This document shows, one piece after another, positions 34,963-43,353 of a DNA stretch of 64,000 nt. Origin of the DNA: JACRAV01 sp964571235. GTDB taxonomy: Bacteria > Zixibacteria > MSB-5A5 > GN15 > FEB-12. A program made the position numbers and the translations under genes. The stretch spans positions 310,001 through 374,000 of the forward strand of contig CAZNAI010000001.1 of assembly GCA_964571235.1 (NCBI GenBank), given 5' to 3'. The notes beneath the pieces were generated by a model, which saw nothing but the letters and a program-made list of their open reading frames with translations, had not been told where the DNA came from and searched no databases. Within the stretch, counting starts at the first letter, position 1; every line of letters starts with the position of its first letter.

Positions 34963-36426
34963 CTACTCCCCTCTCAGCGCTTCCACCGGGTCGACACGGG
35001 CGGCGCGTGAGGCGGGATAGAGGCCGGCAACCAGACTCACCCCCAGGCCAAGCCCCAGTGCGATCAAGATCAGCCACCAGGGGAGCGCGAAAATCTCGAC
35101 CTCGGTGACTCCTTCCTTGCGCATGAAATAATGCGCAATCAGTGTCACAACTCGGGTTATGATCCAACCGAACAAAAGCCCGATACTCGCGCCCAGCGTG
35201 CCGATAGCGGCCGACTCAACAAGAAAGAGCCGGCGAATATCCGACTCATCGGCGCCGAGCGATTTAAGAATACCGATCTCTCTGCGTCGCTCCAGAATAG
35301 AAAAGACCATGGTGTTAATAATCCCGAGCGAAGCAGTACAGAGCGCGATGAGCCCAACCGCCCCCAGCGCCAGATCAAAGTAGAAAAAGAACTTTTGAAT
35401 CTCCTCAAATTTCTCGGCGAAACTGAACACCCGATACCCCATCGCCTCGACCTGTTTGCGAATCCCACTGTGCGGCACAGTCGGGTCGACATCGAGAGTC
35501 ACCTGCGGAAAAGTACGCGAGGAGGTGTCTTCGGGGGTCGGCAACAGCTTACCGCTTGAGACGAGCGAAAGCATATCGGTCATGTCGCCTGAAAAACCGG
35601 CGTTGGTGAACCTGCGCGCACGTTCGGCCGGAATGATTATCGACTCAACCGGCAGACGCCTGGCTTTGCCGGCTTTGAGCACACCGGCGATAACAAACGT
35701 ATCGGCGACGGTCGAACGCGCCTGCAAGAACCCATTGACAAACCGCTGGAGAGCGGCGTTCGCCTCGCCGCTGATAATGCGTTTGCGGTAGACACCATAC
35801 CAGAGAGAATCGAAATCGAGCTGGTCGAATCTATCTTTGAGAATCGAGCCGTTCTCGCCAATTACATAGACAAGGCCGGAGTCGACCGACGAAATTTTCA
35901 CTGCCACTATTATGGTATCGCCAACTATTGATCGTGTCGAATCGGCGCCGATTGATTTCACAAATTCATTTGTCACCAACACGGTGTGATCAGAATCAGA
36001 ATCAAACATTTTTCCCGATTCGATTCGCGAGAATATTTTCAATCGCGAGGCCGACGTTGTCATCGCCTGAGCTGAGGTCTGGATTGTGGAGTCGCCAGCC
36101 GTCACATAGACAGTAAACGCGTCATAGGGAAAGACGAAATTGACTCCCGGTATTTTGCCAAGCGAATCGATCGCCGCCAGATCAAGCGGTGGACGCGGTA
36201 GCGTATCCTTCACTTCCGACGAATCGCGCTCGTAGACCTGAATCGTATTGAAAAGACCAAGATCATTGAACTGGTCGGTCACCAGTTGCTGATTTCCCGC
36301 GCCGAATGAGAGCATAGAGACAAAGGCGGCGATTGCAATCACCACTCCGGCGGTGGTGAGCGTGGTCCGGAGTTTCATCCGCCAGAGATTTCCAAGCGAA
36401 ATGCCGATCAAATCGCGAAGAGTCAC
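34963..36426 (-). CDS. MacB/FtsX-type ABC transporter permease
   Basis: The 487-residue protein has a first helix at about 20-42 (TTAGVVIAIAAFVSMLSFGAG), a large periplasmic MacB-core domain (about 45-355) and three C-terminal helices (about 360-385, 410-440, 455-478). The coupling motif SILERRREIGILKSLGADES lies between them. It partners the ATPase at 36423, overlapping it by 4 bases. Without an adjacent membrane-fusion gene it is likelier a mechanotransmission or lipoprotein/peptide-handling system than a complete MacAB efflux pump. Confidence 0.88.
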   Translation of the reverse strand: MTLRDLIGISLGNLWRMKLRTTLTTAGVVIAIAAFVSMLSFGAGNQQLVTDQFNDLGLFNTIQVYERDSSEVKDTLPRPPLDLAAIDSLGKIPGVNFVFPYDAFTVYVTAGDSTIQTSAQAMTTSASRLKIFSRIESGKMFDSDSDHTVLVTNEFVKSIGADSTRSIVGDTIIVAVKISSVDSGLVYVIGENGSILKDRFDQLDFDSLWYGVYRKRIISGEANAALQRFVNGFLQARSTVADTFVIAGVLKAGKARRLPVESIIIPAERARRFTNAGFSGDMTDMLSLVSSGKLLPTPEDTSSRTFPQVTLDVDPTVPHSGIRKQVEAMGYRVFSFAEKFEEIQKFFFYFDLALGAVGLIALCTASLGIINTMVFSILERRREIGILKSLGADESDIRRLFLVESAAIGTLGASIGLLFGWIITRVVTLIAHYFMRKEGVTEVEIFALPWWLILIALGLGLGVSLVAGLYPASRAARVDPVEALRGE

Positions 36427-37127
36427 AGCGCACGCCCTTCCGCGGTGTCGTGAGTCACTTTGCCGTAGTGCATAGTGATCACCCGACGGGCATATTGCCG
36501 CGCCAGTTCGAGATTGTGGGTGACCATCACAACAGTCAGCCCGCCGCGGTTCAGTTCGGCCAGAAGTTCGATGATCTGCCGCGAATTGACCTCATCGAGA
36601 TTTCCTGTCGGCTCGTCAGCGAAAAGAATCTCCGGATTTTTGACAATTGCCCGCGCCAGTGCGACACGTTGCTGTTCGCCACCGCTCAAGTCCGACGGCC
36701 TGTGGGTCGCGCGTTCGGCCAATCCAAGGCGGGCTAGCATCTGTCCGGCGAGCTTGAGCCGCTCACTTGACGGTGTCCGGTTGAACCAAAGCGCGGCTGA
36801 TACATTTTGCACGGCCGTAAAGTGCGAGATCAAATTGAATGCCTGGAAGACCATCCCGACCCGGTGCGCTCGATAACTTGACAGTTCCCGACGTGAGCGA
36901 GTCAACAGCGAGACACCGTCGATTTCAATAGAGCCTGATGTGGGCGTATCCAGCCCGGCCAGCAAATTCAAGAGTGTGGATTTTCCCGAACCCGACGATC
37001 CAACTATCCCGACAAAATCGCCGCGTGGTATCGCGATCGAGACTTCGTCGACCGCCCGAATCTCCTGTGGGCCCCGACGATAGATCTTTGAGATCGACTT
37101 GGTCTGAATGAGTTGGGGTTCGGTCAT
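36423..37127 (-). CDS. MacB/LolD-type ABC ATPase
   Basis: The 234-residue ATPase has Walker A GSSGSGKSTLL, the signature LSGGEQQRVALARA, Walker B EILFADEPTGNLDE and the switch His in VTHNLE. Its stop codon overlaps the start of the FtsX-type permease, so the two are translated together as one transporter. It is distinct from the LolD-like pair at 12000-14018. The 145 bases upstream hold no other gene and probably its promoter. Confidence 0.9.
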   Translation of the reverse strand: MTEPQLIQTKSISKIYRRGPQEIRAVDEVSIAIPRGDFVGIVGSSGSGKSTLLNLLAGLDTPTSGSIEIDGVSLLTRSRRELSSYRAHRVGMVFQAFNLISHFTAVQNVSAALWFNRTPSSERLKLAGQMLARLGLAERATHRPSDLSGGEQQRVALARAIVKNPEILFADEPTGNLDEVNSRQIIELLAELNRGGLTVVMVTHNLELARQYARRVITMHYGKVTHDTAEGRAL

Positions 37128-37272
37128 AGTCGGTCAGCGGTTCAAGTCTGGGTGGCAGTCAGATCGTGTCATGTGGCGTCGCTTATCAATTAGATGTACG
37201 GTCAAATGTACTTCGTGGTTACAACAATTCTTATACCGCTATAATCTGACACAATCTGAGATGTCTTGAAAC

Positions 37273-37788
37273 TTAGAACTCGATCTTCGTCGCGATCCCG
37301 GACGCAGTACCTCCGTCAGAACTGGATTGGTCCGTTCCGATCACAGTCAAATGCGTTTTCGAAGTGAATGTGCGTCCATCGGCCGAGAGAGAAATCGTAT
37401 CAAGCAGAATTCCCCGCCCGGCGGGTAACCAGCCGGCGCTTGCGAATTGATGTTCACTCGCGTCGGGGAATCGGGTCATGTAGAATTCGTATCGCGCTTC
37501 GAACTGCCGCTCGCCGATCTTACGCCAGATGCCGTAGGCGGGCGGCACCGGCGGGGCGGCATCGTAGTTGGAGGACTCAAGCATGGTCCCGCCAGAATTA
37601 AAATGGTACATGAATTCGAGATCTTTGATCGCGGCATAGGGACCCTCGGCAAATTGTACTTTTCCCCGCCATGATCCGGCCAGTGAAACCTCTTCGGTCT
37701 TTGGTACCGACAGTTTTTCGGCGGGTTGACAGCCGCAAAATGTACAAATGGCCGCCAGGCCGACTAATGCAATCTTCTTTGAGTTCAA
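37273..37788 (-). CDS. Hypothetical lipoprotein
   Basis: With a TTG start at 37788 (AGGGA 5 bases upstream) the 171-residue product has a clear lipoprotein signal, KKIALVGLAAICTFCGC. The mature part is a predicted lipocalin-like or beta-rich domain with SLAGSWRGKVQF, MYHFNSGGTMLES, YGIWRKIGERQFEARYEFYM and a late FTSKTHLTVIG. The order of 'GSW.G', 'F...GT', 'G.W' and 'D....F..' phrases is that of small lipocalin-type barrels. The frame can extend to 37872, but that adds a charged stretch that would spoil the signal. Function is unknown. Confidence 0.7.
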   Translation of the reverse strand: MNSKKIALVGLAAICTFCGCQPAEKLSVPKTEEVSLAGSWRGKVQFAEGPYAAIKDLEFMYHFNSGGTMLESSNYDAAPPVPPAYGIWRKIGERQFEARYEFYMTRFPDASEHQFASAGWLPAGRGILLDTISLSADGRTFTSKTHLTVIGTDQSSSDGGTASGIATKIEF

Positions 37789-37884
37789 ATCGTTCCCTGT
37801 TGAATTCTGATTCGCGCTTCGGCGATACGCCGTTCTCGATAAATCTTTGTTAATATCCGAGTCTGGCGCCACGGTGTCAACGAA

Positions 37885-38445
37885 TCAGATACTATTCAGA
37901 TGTTCTTTGAGGTAACCAAGCACAAACCCACATCGTTCATCGACAGTCAGCTTGGGGACTTCGACAAGTTTGTAACCGCACTTTATGTACCACCCGTGGA
38001 TCGCTCCATAAACACGCACTGCCTCTTCGTAACTCTGATCGCGCTCAGAGTCGGTATGGTAAATCTCGATCCAGGGGGGCAGAATGAAGGCAGTCGCACG
38101 ATAAGTAAACTGCGCGAGAATCCTCTGCTTTTCTGTGTCGGTGAGAAGACCGAGCTCGTCCACCATGCCGAGTGAGTCGACAATGCTCCGGTCAAAAAAA
38201 ACGAGGCCTGTTTCTGATTGGGTTGATTCGTATTGCTCAATATCCCGGACCAAGATAGACTTCGCGAATTCATCCTGTGGCGGCCTTGGGCTAAGCCCCA
38301 GTTTCCTGCGTTCGGCGATAATTTCGCGCGCGACATCGGGAACAATGGTGCGTCCTCGCGCTTTGAGCCTCTCTAACAGTGTTGTCTTACCGGCGCCGGG
38401 TCCTCCGGTGACTGCCACGCGAATTGGGGTTGTCTTTTGGTTCAT
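37885..38445 (-). CDS. P-loop ATPase/kinase-like protein (AAA_28 type)
   Basis: The 186-residue protein begins with Walker A VTGGPGAGKTTLLERL and continues with VPDVAREIIAERR, the Walker-B-like ETGLVFFDRSIVDSL and a distal Lys/Tyr-rich segment. This pattern matches the small AAA_28 / NadR-like nucleoside-kinase-type ATPase group. It acts in the cytoplasm; the substrate is unknown. It stands alone between a lipoprotein gene and a palindromic repeat. Confidence 0.8.
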   Translation of the reverse strand: MNQKTTPIRVAVTGGPGAGKTTLLERLKARGRTIVPDVAREIIAERRKLGLSPRPPQDEFAKSILVRDIEQYESTQSETGLVFFDRSIVDSLGMVDELGLLTDTEKQRILAQFTYRATAFILPPWIEIYHTDSERDQSYEEAVRVYGAIHGWYIKCGYKLVEVPKLTVDERCGFVLGYLKEHLNSI

Positions 38446-38484
38446 ACTATGAATAAATCCTCGTGGTTTACTGTAACCTGAGAA

Positions 38485-38550
38485 AAGATGTCGAAACCTC
38501 TCGCTGACGCTCGACCCCGCCTACGGCGGGGCAGGGGATTTCGACCTACA
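38485..38550. repeat. 66-bp palindromic repeat, copy 1
   Basis: This segment (AGATGTCGAAACC.. CTGACGCTCGACCCCGCC ..GGGATTTCGACCTACA) recurs at 39351-39415 with roughly 85% identity by eye. The central stem (CCCCGCC..GGCGGGG) differs in its loop, and the outer GTCGAAA..TTTCGAC arms pair. The pair brackets the transglutaminase-like gene. Confidence 0.7.
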
Positions 38551-38673
38551 AAGTTCTTAGTTCTCGCAATAACAAATGCACCGGACCCTTCCACAGGCTG
38601 AGGGTGACATCCAGGGGCCGACGATTACTTCCAGAGTCTCAGAGTGACTTCCGAAGCTGACAGTAGCGCTTAA

Positions 38674-39303
38674 TTACCTTCGCTTATAGATCTTCCCAAC
38701 CCGTGTTCCTTTCGGGATGATCATCACTTCCTGCCGAAACTTTGTCGGCGACACTCTTGGCAAACTGATATTGTCCGGCACCAATCGCACATGGGCGATG
38801 TCACACAATCGTTCCTCAAGCTCATACATGAAGGCGGCACTGGTCAGTTGTTCTTTGGTCAGACTGCGTAGCGAGATGAACTTTGAGTAGCCGCGTAGGG
38901 TGTACTCGCCGAAGTAGTTGTAATACCCTTCAAAGTAGCTCATCGCCAGTTCGCGGGCACTTGTGTAGACCGGATTTCGGTATCGCAAACCAAGATACTT
39001 GCTCTGGCCGATCGAGCCGTACCGTCCGCGTTGCCTGAACACACACAGGACATGGTCTTCATCACGCACCGAATGCAAATCCATGATATTGTTAGGGATG
39101 TTGTGATACGTGAGCACGACACTTGCAAAGGCCGCCGCCTCAAGGCAATCGGCCGTGCCCTTGCGAACGACATCGACAATCGATACCCGGTCGTGCTTAT
39201 TGTAGCGAGTGCCGGTGACAAAGTCCTGAACTTTTGCCGGAGAATTCAGGCTCCTGATGATCTTAAGTTCGGCTTTGGAGAAGACCGTGTAGTCGATGGA
39301 CAT
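38674..39303 (-). CDS. Transglutaminase-like cysteine-fold protein
   Basis: The 209-residue protein has a plausible papain/transglutaminase-like triad. Cys about 52 lies in KGTADCLEAAAFASVVL, and His about 82 lies in RDEDHVLCVF, with nearby acidic residues. The spacing and the 'G.ADC.E.A.' to 'DHVL.VF' order is that of transglutaminase-like domains. There is no signal peptide. The C-terminal 80 residues (EEYTLRGYSKFISLR..) are unassigned. It could be a peptidase or an inactive scaffold. The gene stands alone, flanked by copies of the 66-bp repeat. Confidence 0.6.
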   Translation of the reverse strand: MSIDYTVFSKAELKIIRSLNSPAKVQDFVTGTRYNKHDRVSIVDVVRKGTADCLEAAAFASVVLTYHNIPNNIMDLHSVRDEDHVLCVFRQRGRYGSIGQSKYLGLRYRNPVYTSARELAMSYFEGYYNYFGEYTLRGYSKFISLRSLTKEQLTSAAFMYELEERLCDIAHVRLVPDNISLPRVSPTKFRQEVMIIPKGTRVGKIYKRR

Positions 39304-39350
39304 TTAGTTAGAGTACGAAGTGAACCAGGGTTGAGTCAATCGAGAAGAGA

Positions 39351-39415
39351 AGATGTCAAATCCTCTGACTGACGCTCGACCCCGCCGCCGGCGGGGTTAG
39401 GGATTTCGACCTACA
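39351..39415. repeat. 66-bp palindromic repeat, copy 2
   Basis: This is the second copy of the element at 38485-38550, with the loop changed from CCTACGG to CGCCGG. The 316-base gap 39304-39619 otherwise holds the tRNA-flanking repeats and no gene. Confidence 0.7.
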
Positions 39416-39446
39416 TCGGAACGTAACAGCGCTCTTGATTCAACAA

Positions 39447-39625
39447 GCCGAAGGTTCCAAGTCCAGACAAAGTCAGGCGGCGAAGCCCAAAGGTCCAGCA
39501 ATCTGGCTGGCGCCGAAGGCCCAAGGTTGAGCCGTTTTCTTGCGAAGAACTTCCATATTGTTGAAATCTAAGATTGTGCTGGACACATAGCGCCGAAGGC
39601 CCATAGTCCAGACAAAGTCTGGCGG
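39447..39625. repeat. Duplicated 34-bp unit next to tRNA-Ser
   Basis: A unit GCCGAAGG..GTCCAGACAAAGTC.GGCGG occurs at 39447-39480 and 39592-39625, with a diverged third piece between (39481-39523). The second copy includes the last six bases of the tRNA gene region (CCA end, discriminator and two acceptor bases). CCAGAC-TTT-GTCTGG on the minus strand makes a hairpin starting at the CCA. Confidence 0.6.
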
Positions 39626-39707
39626 AGAGACTGGGGTTCGAACCCAGGAGACGTTTCCGCCTACACGCTTTCCAGGCGTGCGCCTTCGACCACTCGGCCA
39701 TCTCTCC
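39620..39707 (-). tRNA. tRNA-Ser (anticodon GGA)
   Basis: On the minus strand the acceptor arms GGAGAGA and TCTCTCC pair, followed by G73 and an encoded CCA. The D-arm GCCGAGTGGTCGAAGGC, the anticodon loop CTGGAAA (GGA, reading UCC/UCU), a long variable arm (GGCGGAAACGTC) and the T-loop GGTTCGAACCC are all present. The long variable arm confirms class II serine tRNA. Confidence 0.97.
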
Positions 39708-39872
39708 GATTCAAATTGGCGTCCCGAATGATCCGGGAGCTCCTAACATCGCCCCAACTGGCCAAAAAGGCAAGGCGATTATTGATAGATTCATCCTTCG
39801 ACAAGCTCAGGATGACTCGATTGTAAACTCTTCAAGTAGGGCTGGTCTTGTAGCAACCCCGACTGGCACTTG

Positions 39873-40961
39873 TCAGAAATGGAATATGCGGTAGTAAATG
39901 TCCAGAGCGGTGTCGGCTCCTTGTACCCAGGCCCCGATGTAAATACCGGGGGTCGGCGTCTCGGCGATCTTGTGGGAATACCCGTCGCCGAGCACAGTGA
40001 GGGCAGTGATCCCACTCGGGTAACTGTCGATTTGAGAGAAGGGTAGTTCGTAGACGGCCGGTGTAGCAGTTGTGCGCGTCGAGAGCCAGACCAGCGACCA
40101 GTTATTGGCGTTTTTCTCGTATAACGCCGGAAACAAGTGCACGACATTGCCTGAATCATTGGTGATCGGGAATGGTCCTGCCCATGAGATACCGTCAGTT
40201 GATGTGGCGTAGCTCAGCCAAGATCTTGAGTTCAACCACGGAATAGCCTGCAGAGTGTCGGTGTTGACCGCGACAATGTAATAGGTGTTACTGGCGCGTT
40301 GAATGTTCGGCAGTGAGGTATGCTTGTCGGAGCTGGCGAATGGTCCCAATAGTGTCGGTGTTTCCCACGAGGTGTTGCCCGGCAGACGTCGTGATAAATA
40401 GACGGCGCTGGTTGAATCGGGCATATGGCGCTTGACACTGGCAAACGTGATCAGAAGCGTATCCCCCGGTGAGGCGACCATGGTCGGTTCCCAGTCGTCG
40501 ACATCCGGCGCGGTTGTCACCGTGACTTCGCCAGTGGTATCCCAAGTGACGCCGTCGATCGATGAATTGTACATGATATGCCCGACATAGATTGCGGTCC
40601 AGCGAAACCAGGTCAGGTGATACGTTCCGTTGTCATCTTGAATGATAGTAGGATGAAAATCTCCGCCGGAGTTGTAGGTGATCCGCACTGGAGTAGTCCA
40701 GTTGATTCCATCGCCAGTGGACGCCAGATAGATGTCGCTGTTTCCGCCACGGTCGGAGAACCAGGCGACAATGATTCTGCCGTCGCGCGTGACTACAATC
40801 GACGGGTCCTCGTCTTTGCTTGGGCTCCCGACCGACAGCAACTGGGTTGTACCGGCCGCATATTGCGCAGATTGTGGCGGTGTCGACTTGTCACTACAAC
40901 CAACCAAGGTACATATGATCAATACACTGAAAGCAATGACGAACAAGTGTCGTATGATCAT
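39873..40961 (-). CDS. Secreted beta-propeller (sialidase-superfamily-like) lipoprotein
   Basis: The 362-residue protein has a lipoprotein signal (lipobox TLVGC at about residue 22). Repeating blade-like units follow, marked by Asp-box-like phrases: SVGSPSKDEDPSIVVTRDG, ASTGDGINWTTPVRIT, NSSIDGVTWDTT, STDGISWAGPFPIT. The S.DG..W motif appears three times, typical for BNR/sialidase-type propellers. No catalytic Arg triad was confirmed, so it may be only a binding or structural protein. It lies 2 bases after the HD nuclease gene on the same strand, perhaps coincidentally. Confidence 0.75.
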   Translation of the reverse strand: MIIRHLFVIAFSVLIICTLVGCSDKSTPPQSAQYAAGTTQLLSVGSPSKDEDPSIVVTRDGRIIVAWFSDRGGNSDIYLASTGDGINWTTPVRITYNSGGDFHPTIIQDDNGTYHLTWFRWTAIYVGHIMYNSSIDGVTWDTTGEVTVTTAPDVDDWEPTMVASPGDTLLITFASVKRHMPDSTSAVYLSRRLPGNTSWETPTLLGPFASSDKHTSLPNIQRASNTYYIVAVNTDTLQAIPWLNSRSWLSYATSTDGISWAGPFPITNDSGNVVHLFPALYEKNANNWSLVWLSTRTTATPAVYELPFSQIDSYPSGITALTVLGDGYSHKIAETPTPGIYIGAWVQGADTALDIYYRIFHF

Positions 40962-40963
40962 GG

Positions 40964-41920
40964 CTACTCTTTTGTTGGGTCGCCCTCGCCAAAATACAGG
41001 AACCGGTCGAGTACTTTGACATAATCCGACCAGCCGGCTCCCCCCTGGCGGGTCCGAATCCTGTCGATTGCTCCCATCTTGCTGTCGATTTCGTCGCAGT
41101 AGTACAAGATGAACGCCTCGGGCATCTGTGGGACAACCGGAGAACCGTATGCCCGCTCTCCTTGGTGAGCCAATATCATGTGACGAAGTTTTGTGAGTAG
41201 GATCGGCGGGAATCCGTCAATTTTCGCCGCTCGCTCGGCCACCCAGTGGTCGGCAATACAAATGTGATCGATCAGTCTGCCGGCAGAGGTAAAATCGATC
41301 ACCATTTCCGTGGAATAACTGTCCATCTTGCCGGCATCGTGAAATAACCCGCCGAATATCAGATAGTCTTTGTTTATGAACGGATATCCAACAGCCACTC
41401 GAAGAGCAAGTTCTGTCACATTGCATGAGTGCTCGGACAGCCCACCGATATAGGCATGGTGCCAGAGTTTTCCCGCCGCGGCATAAAGATATTTCTCCAG
41501 AAAATCAGTATCGGCCCAGAACGATTCAGCCAGCGCCTTAATATATCCGTTCTCGATTTTGTCAGTCAGGGCGCGGATGCGCCCCAGGCGCTCCTCGCGC
41601 GATTGAACCGAATGCGCCAACACTTTGTCCAGCTCAAACTCATCGGGCTGAGCCTGCCGCAGGCGGATAATTGCCAACTGGACTTTGTTGCGATACTGGC
41701 CGATGTCGCCCCGCACTTTAACTACCATTCCCTCGGCCAATTCAGTCAGCGCGAATTGATCCGGTTCCCACCAGACCGCGTCGATGCGCCCCGTCGCATC
41801 CCCCAATTCCAACGAGACAAATTGCCCGCGCACGAACTCGCGGACCTCACGCCGCCTGACGACAAAGAATCCTTCGATTTTGTCGTCGATGACGAAATCT
41901 TTGATTGGTTTTTGGTCCAT
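40964..41920 (-). CDS. YhaM-like OB-fold/HD-domain 3'-5' exoribonuclease
   Basis: The 318-residue protein has an N-terminal OB domain (about 12-100: DKIEGFFVVRRREVREFVRG, LSLGDATGRI-type strands with GDIGQYRNKVQL). An HD domain follows (about 150-300: HHAYIGGLSEHSCNVTELA, LFHDAGKM, DHWVAERAA, HMILAHQGE, EAFILYYCDEIDSKM). This order and the His/Asp ligands match YhaM/CBF1 exonucleases, which degrade RNA or single-stranded DNA in the cytoplasm. I start at the ATG 41920, where GGTGGG lies just upstream; a GTG 24 bases earlier with GGGGAG is an alternative. Confidence 0.87.
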   Translation of the reverse strand: MDQKPIKDFVIDDKIEGFFVVRRREVREFVRGQFVSLELGDATGRIDAVWWEPDQFALTELAEGMVVKVRGDIGQYRNKVQLAIIRLRQAQPDEFELDKVLAHSVQSREERLGRIRALTDKIENGYIKALAESFWADTDFLEKYLYAAAGKLWHHAYIGGLSEHSCNVTELALRVAVGYPFINKDYLIFGGLFHDAGKMDSYSTEMVIDFTSAGRLIDHICIADHWVAERAAKIDGFPPILLTKLRHMILAHQGERAYGSPVVPQMPEAFILYYCDEIDSKMGAIDRIRTRQGGAGWSDYVKVLDRFLYFGEGDPTKE

Positions 41921-42017
41921 ATCCCACCGCAATGTACGCACGAGCGGCTCCCCAGCGCAACAGGGGGAACATTCTGGTTGATAGCGTGCGTATAACGGAT
42001 ATATTGACAAAGACCGT

Positions 42018-43346
42018 ATGAAAATACTCTATCGCTATATCCTGCGCGAACATATCGCCCCATTCTTTCTGGCTTTTTTCATAATCACATTTCTTTTGAT
42101 CATCGACTATGTTCCGCGCATTATCGATACAGTCATTGACAAGAATATCGGTCTGGGGGTGGTGGTTGAACTGATCGGGCTGAATCTGGCCTGGATGTTG
42201 GCGCTTTCTGTACCGATGTCGGTGCTGGTGGCAACCATGATGGCTTTCGGCCGGCTCTCATCCGACTTTGAGATTATCGCAATCAAAGCGACCGGCATCA
42301 ACGTCTTGCGCATACTCATGCCCCTGATCATTTTTGCAGGACTGTTGTCTTATGGCATGATCCAATTCAATGATAAGATTCTCCCCGACTTGAATCGACG
42401 GGCACGATTATTGTACGGCGACATTAGCGCGATGCGGCCGACTCTTGTTTTCAAGTCGGGGGTGTTTATCACTGATATTCCGGGGTATCTGGTTTTGATC
42501 GACAAGATCGATCACACCACCTCGCTGGTCAGCGGTGTGCGGATCACCGAAACGAAAATCCCCAGCAAACCGCGCATTGTAGTCGCCGACCACGGGTACC
42601 TCAAGATGACCGACAACGGCCGGAATATGCAGTTCACTCTCTACGACGGCGAGATTCACTCGCTCGATCTCATGGAGCCCGACAATTACCGCAAAGTGGA
42701 TTTCGACAATCAAGTGATCAACATAAGCGGAACCGGCTCGGAATTGGTGCGCAGTGAATCGGAGCTCCGCACCGACCGCGAAATGGGAATTTCCGAAATG
42801 CGCGAAAATGTCGATAAGGCGATCGTTGCGATACAACCCAACCGCGATCATATCGACGAAGTCCTCAGCAAGAAATACGACTATCTCTTCGGCAAAGACT
42901 TTAAGTACAACTTTTCCAAAGACACCGCCTCGGATTCGCTGGCTTACGCATTGGTGCGTAGCGATGCGATGGTGCTTCGACAACATATTGAGCGAAGCCG
43001 CGAGCAGATTCAGACTCAAACCCGGTTTGCCAACAAGTATTTAGTCGAGATTTACAAGAAGTATTCCATCCCTACCGCCGCTCTGATATTTGTCATTGTC
43101 GGCGCCCCGCTCGGCATGATGTCCCGCCGCTCGGGCATGGGCGTGGCAATTGCCATGTCGATCCTGCTGTTTGTTATCTATTGGGCATTTCTGATCGGGG
43201 GCGAGGACCTGGCCGACCGCGGCGTGGTGTCGCCGTTTGTCGCTATGTGGGGGGCAAATATCTTCCTGGGGTCCCTGGGCATTTATCTCATTTACATTGT
43301 TGTATCAGAACGGCCGCTCTTTGCCTGGTTCCGCAAAACGAGCTGA
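42018..43346 (+). CDS. LptF/LptG (YjgP/YjgQ) family permease
   Basis: The 442-residue protein starts MKILYRYILREHIAPFFLAF, the typical amphipathic N terminus of the family. It has three N-terminal helices (about 15-40, 55-80, 95-115), a beta-jellyroll periplasmic domain (about 125-320) and three C-terminal helices (about 345-430). The coupling segment IAIKATGINVLRIL precedes helix 3. With its paralogue downstream it should form the membrane part of the lipopolysaccharide (or other glycolipid) exporter powered by LptB, whose gene is not in this window. An insertion around 245-320 makes it longer than most LptF proteins. Confidence 0.9.
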   Translation: MKILYRYILREHIAPFFLAFFIITFLLIIDYVPRIIDTVIDKNIGLGVVVELIGLNLAWMLALSVPMSVLVATMMAFGRLSSDFEIIAIKATGINVLRILMPLIIFAGLLSYGMIQFNDKILPDLNRRARLLYGDISAMRPTLVFKSGVFITDIPGYLVLIDKIDHTTSLVSGVRITETKIPSKPRIVVADHGYLKMTDNGRNMQFTLYDGEIHSLDLMEPDNYRKVDFDNQVINISGTGSELVRSESELRTDREMGISEMRENVDKAIVAIQPNRDHIDEVLSKKYDYLFGKDFKYNFSKDTASDSLAYALVRSDAMVLRQHIERSREQIQTQTRFANKYLVEIYKKYSIPTAALIFVIVGAPLGMMSRRSGMGVAIAMSILLFVIYWAFLIGGEDLADRGVVSPFVAMWGANIFLGSLGIYLIYIVVSERPLFAWFRKTS

Positions 43347-43353
43347 CTTACCA

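Noticed and set aside
39447..39707. Attachment site for an integrated element at tRNA-Ser
   Set aside because: Repeats overlap the tRNA end, but no integrase or phage gene lies within many kb, so only the duplication is reported.
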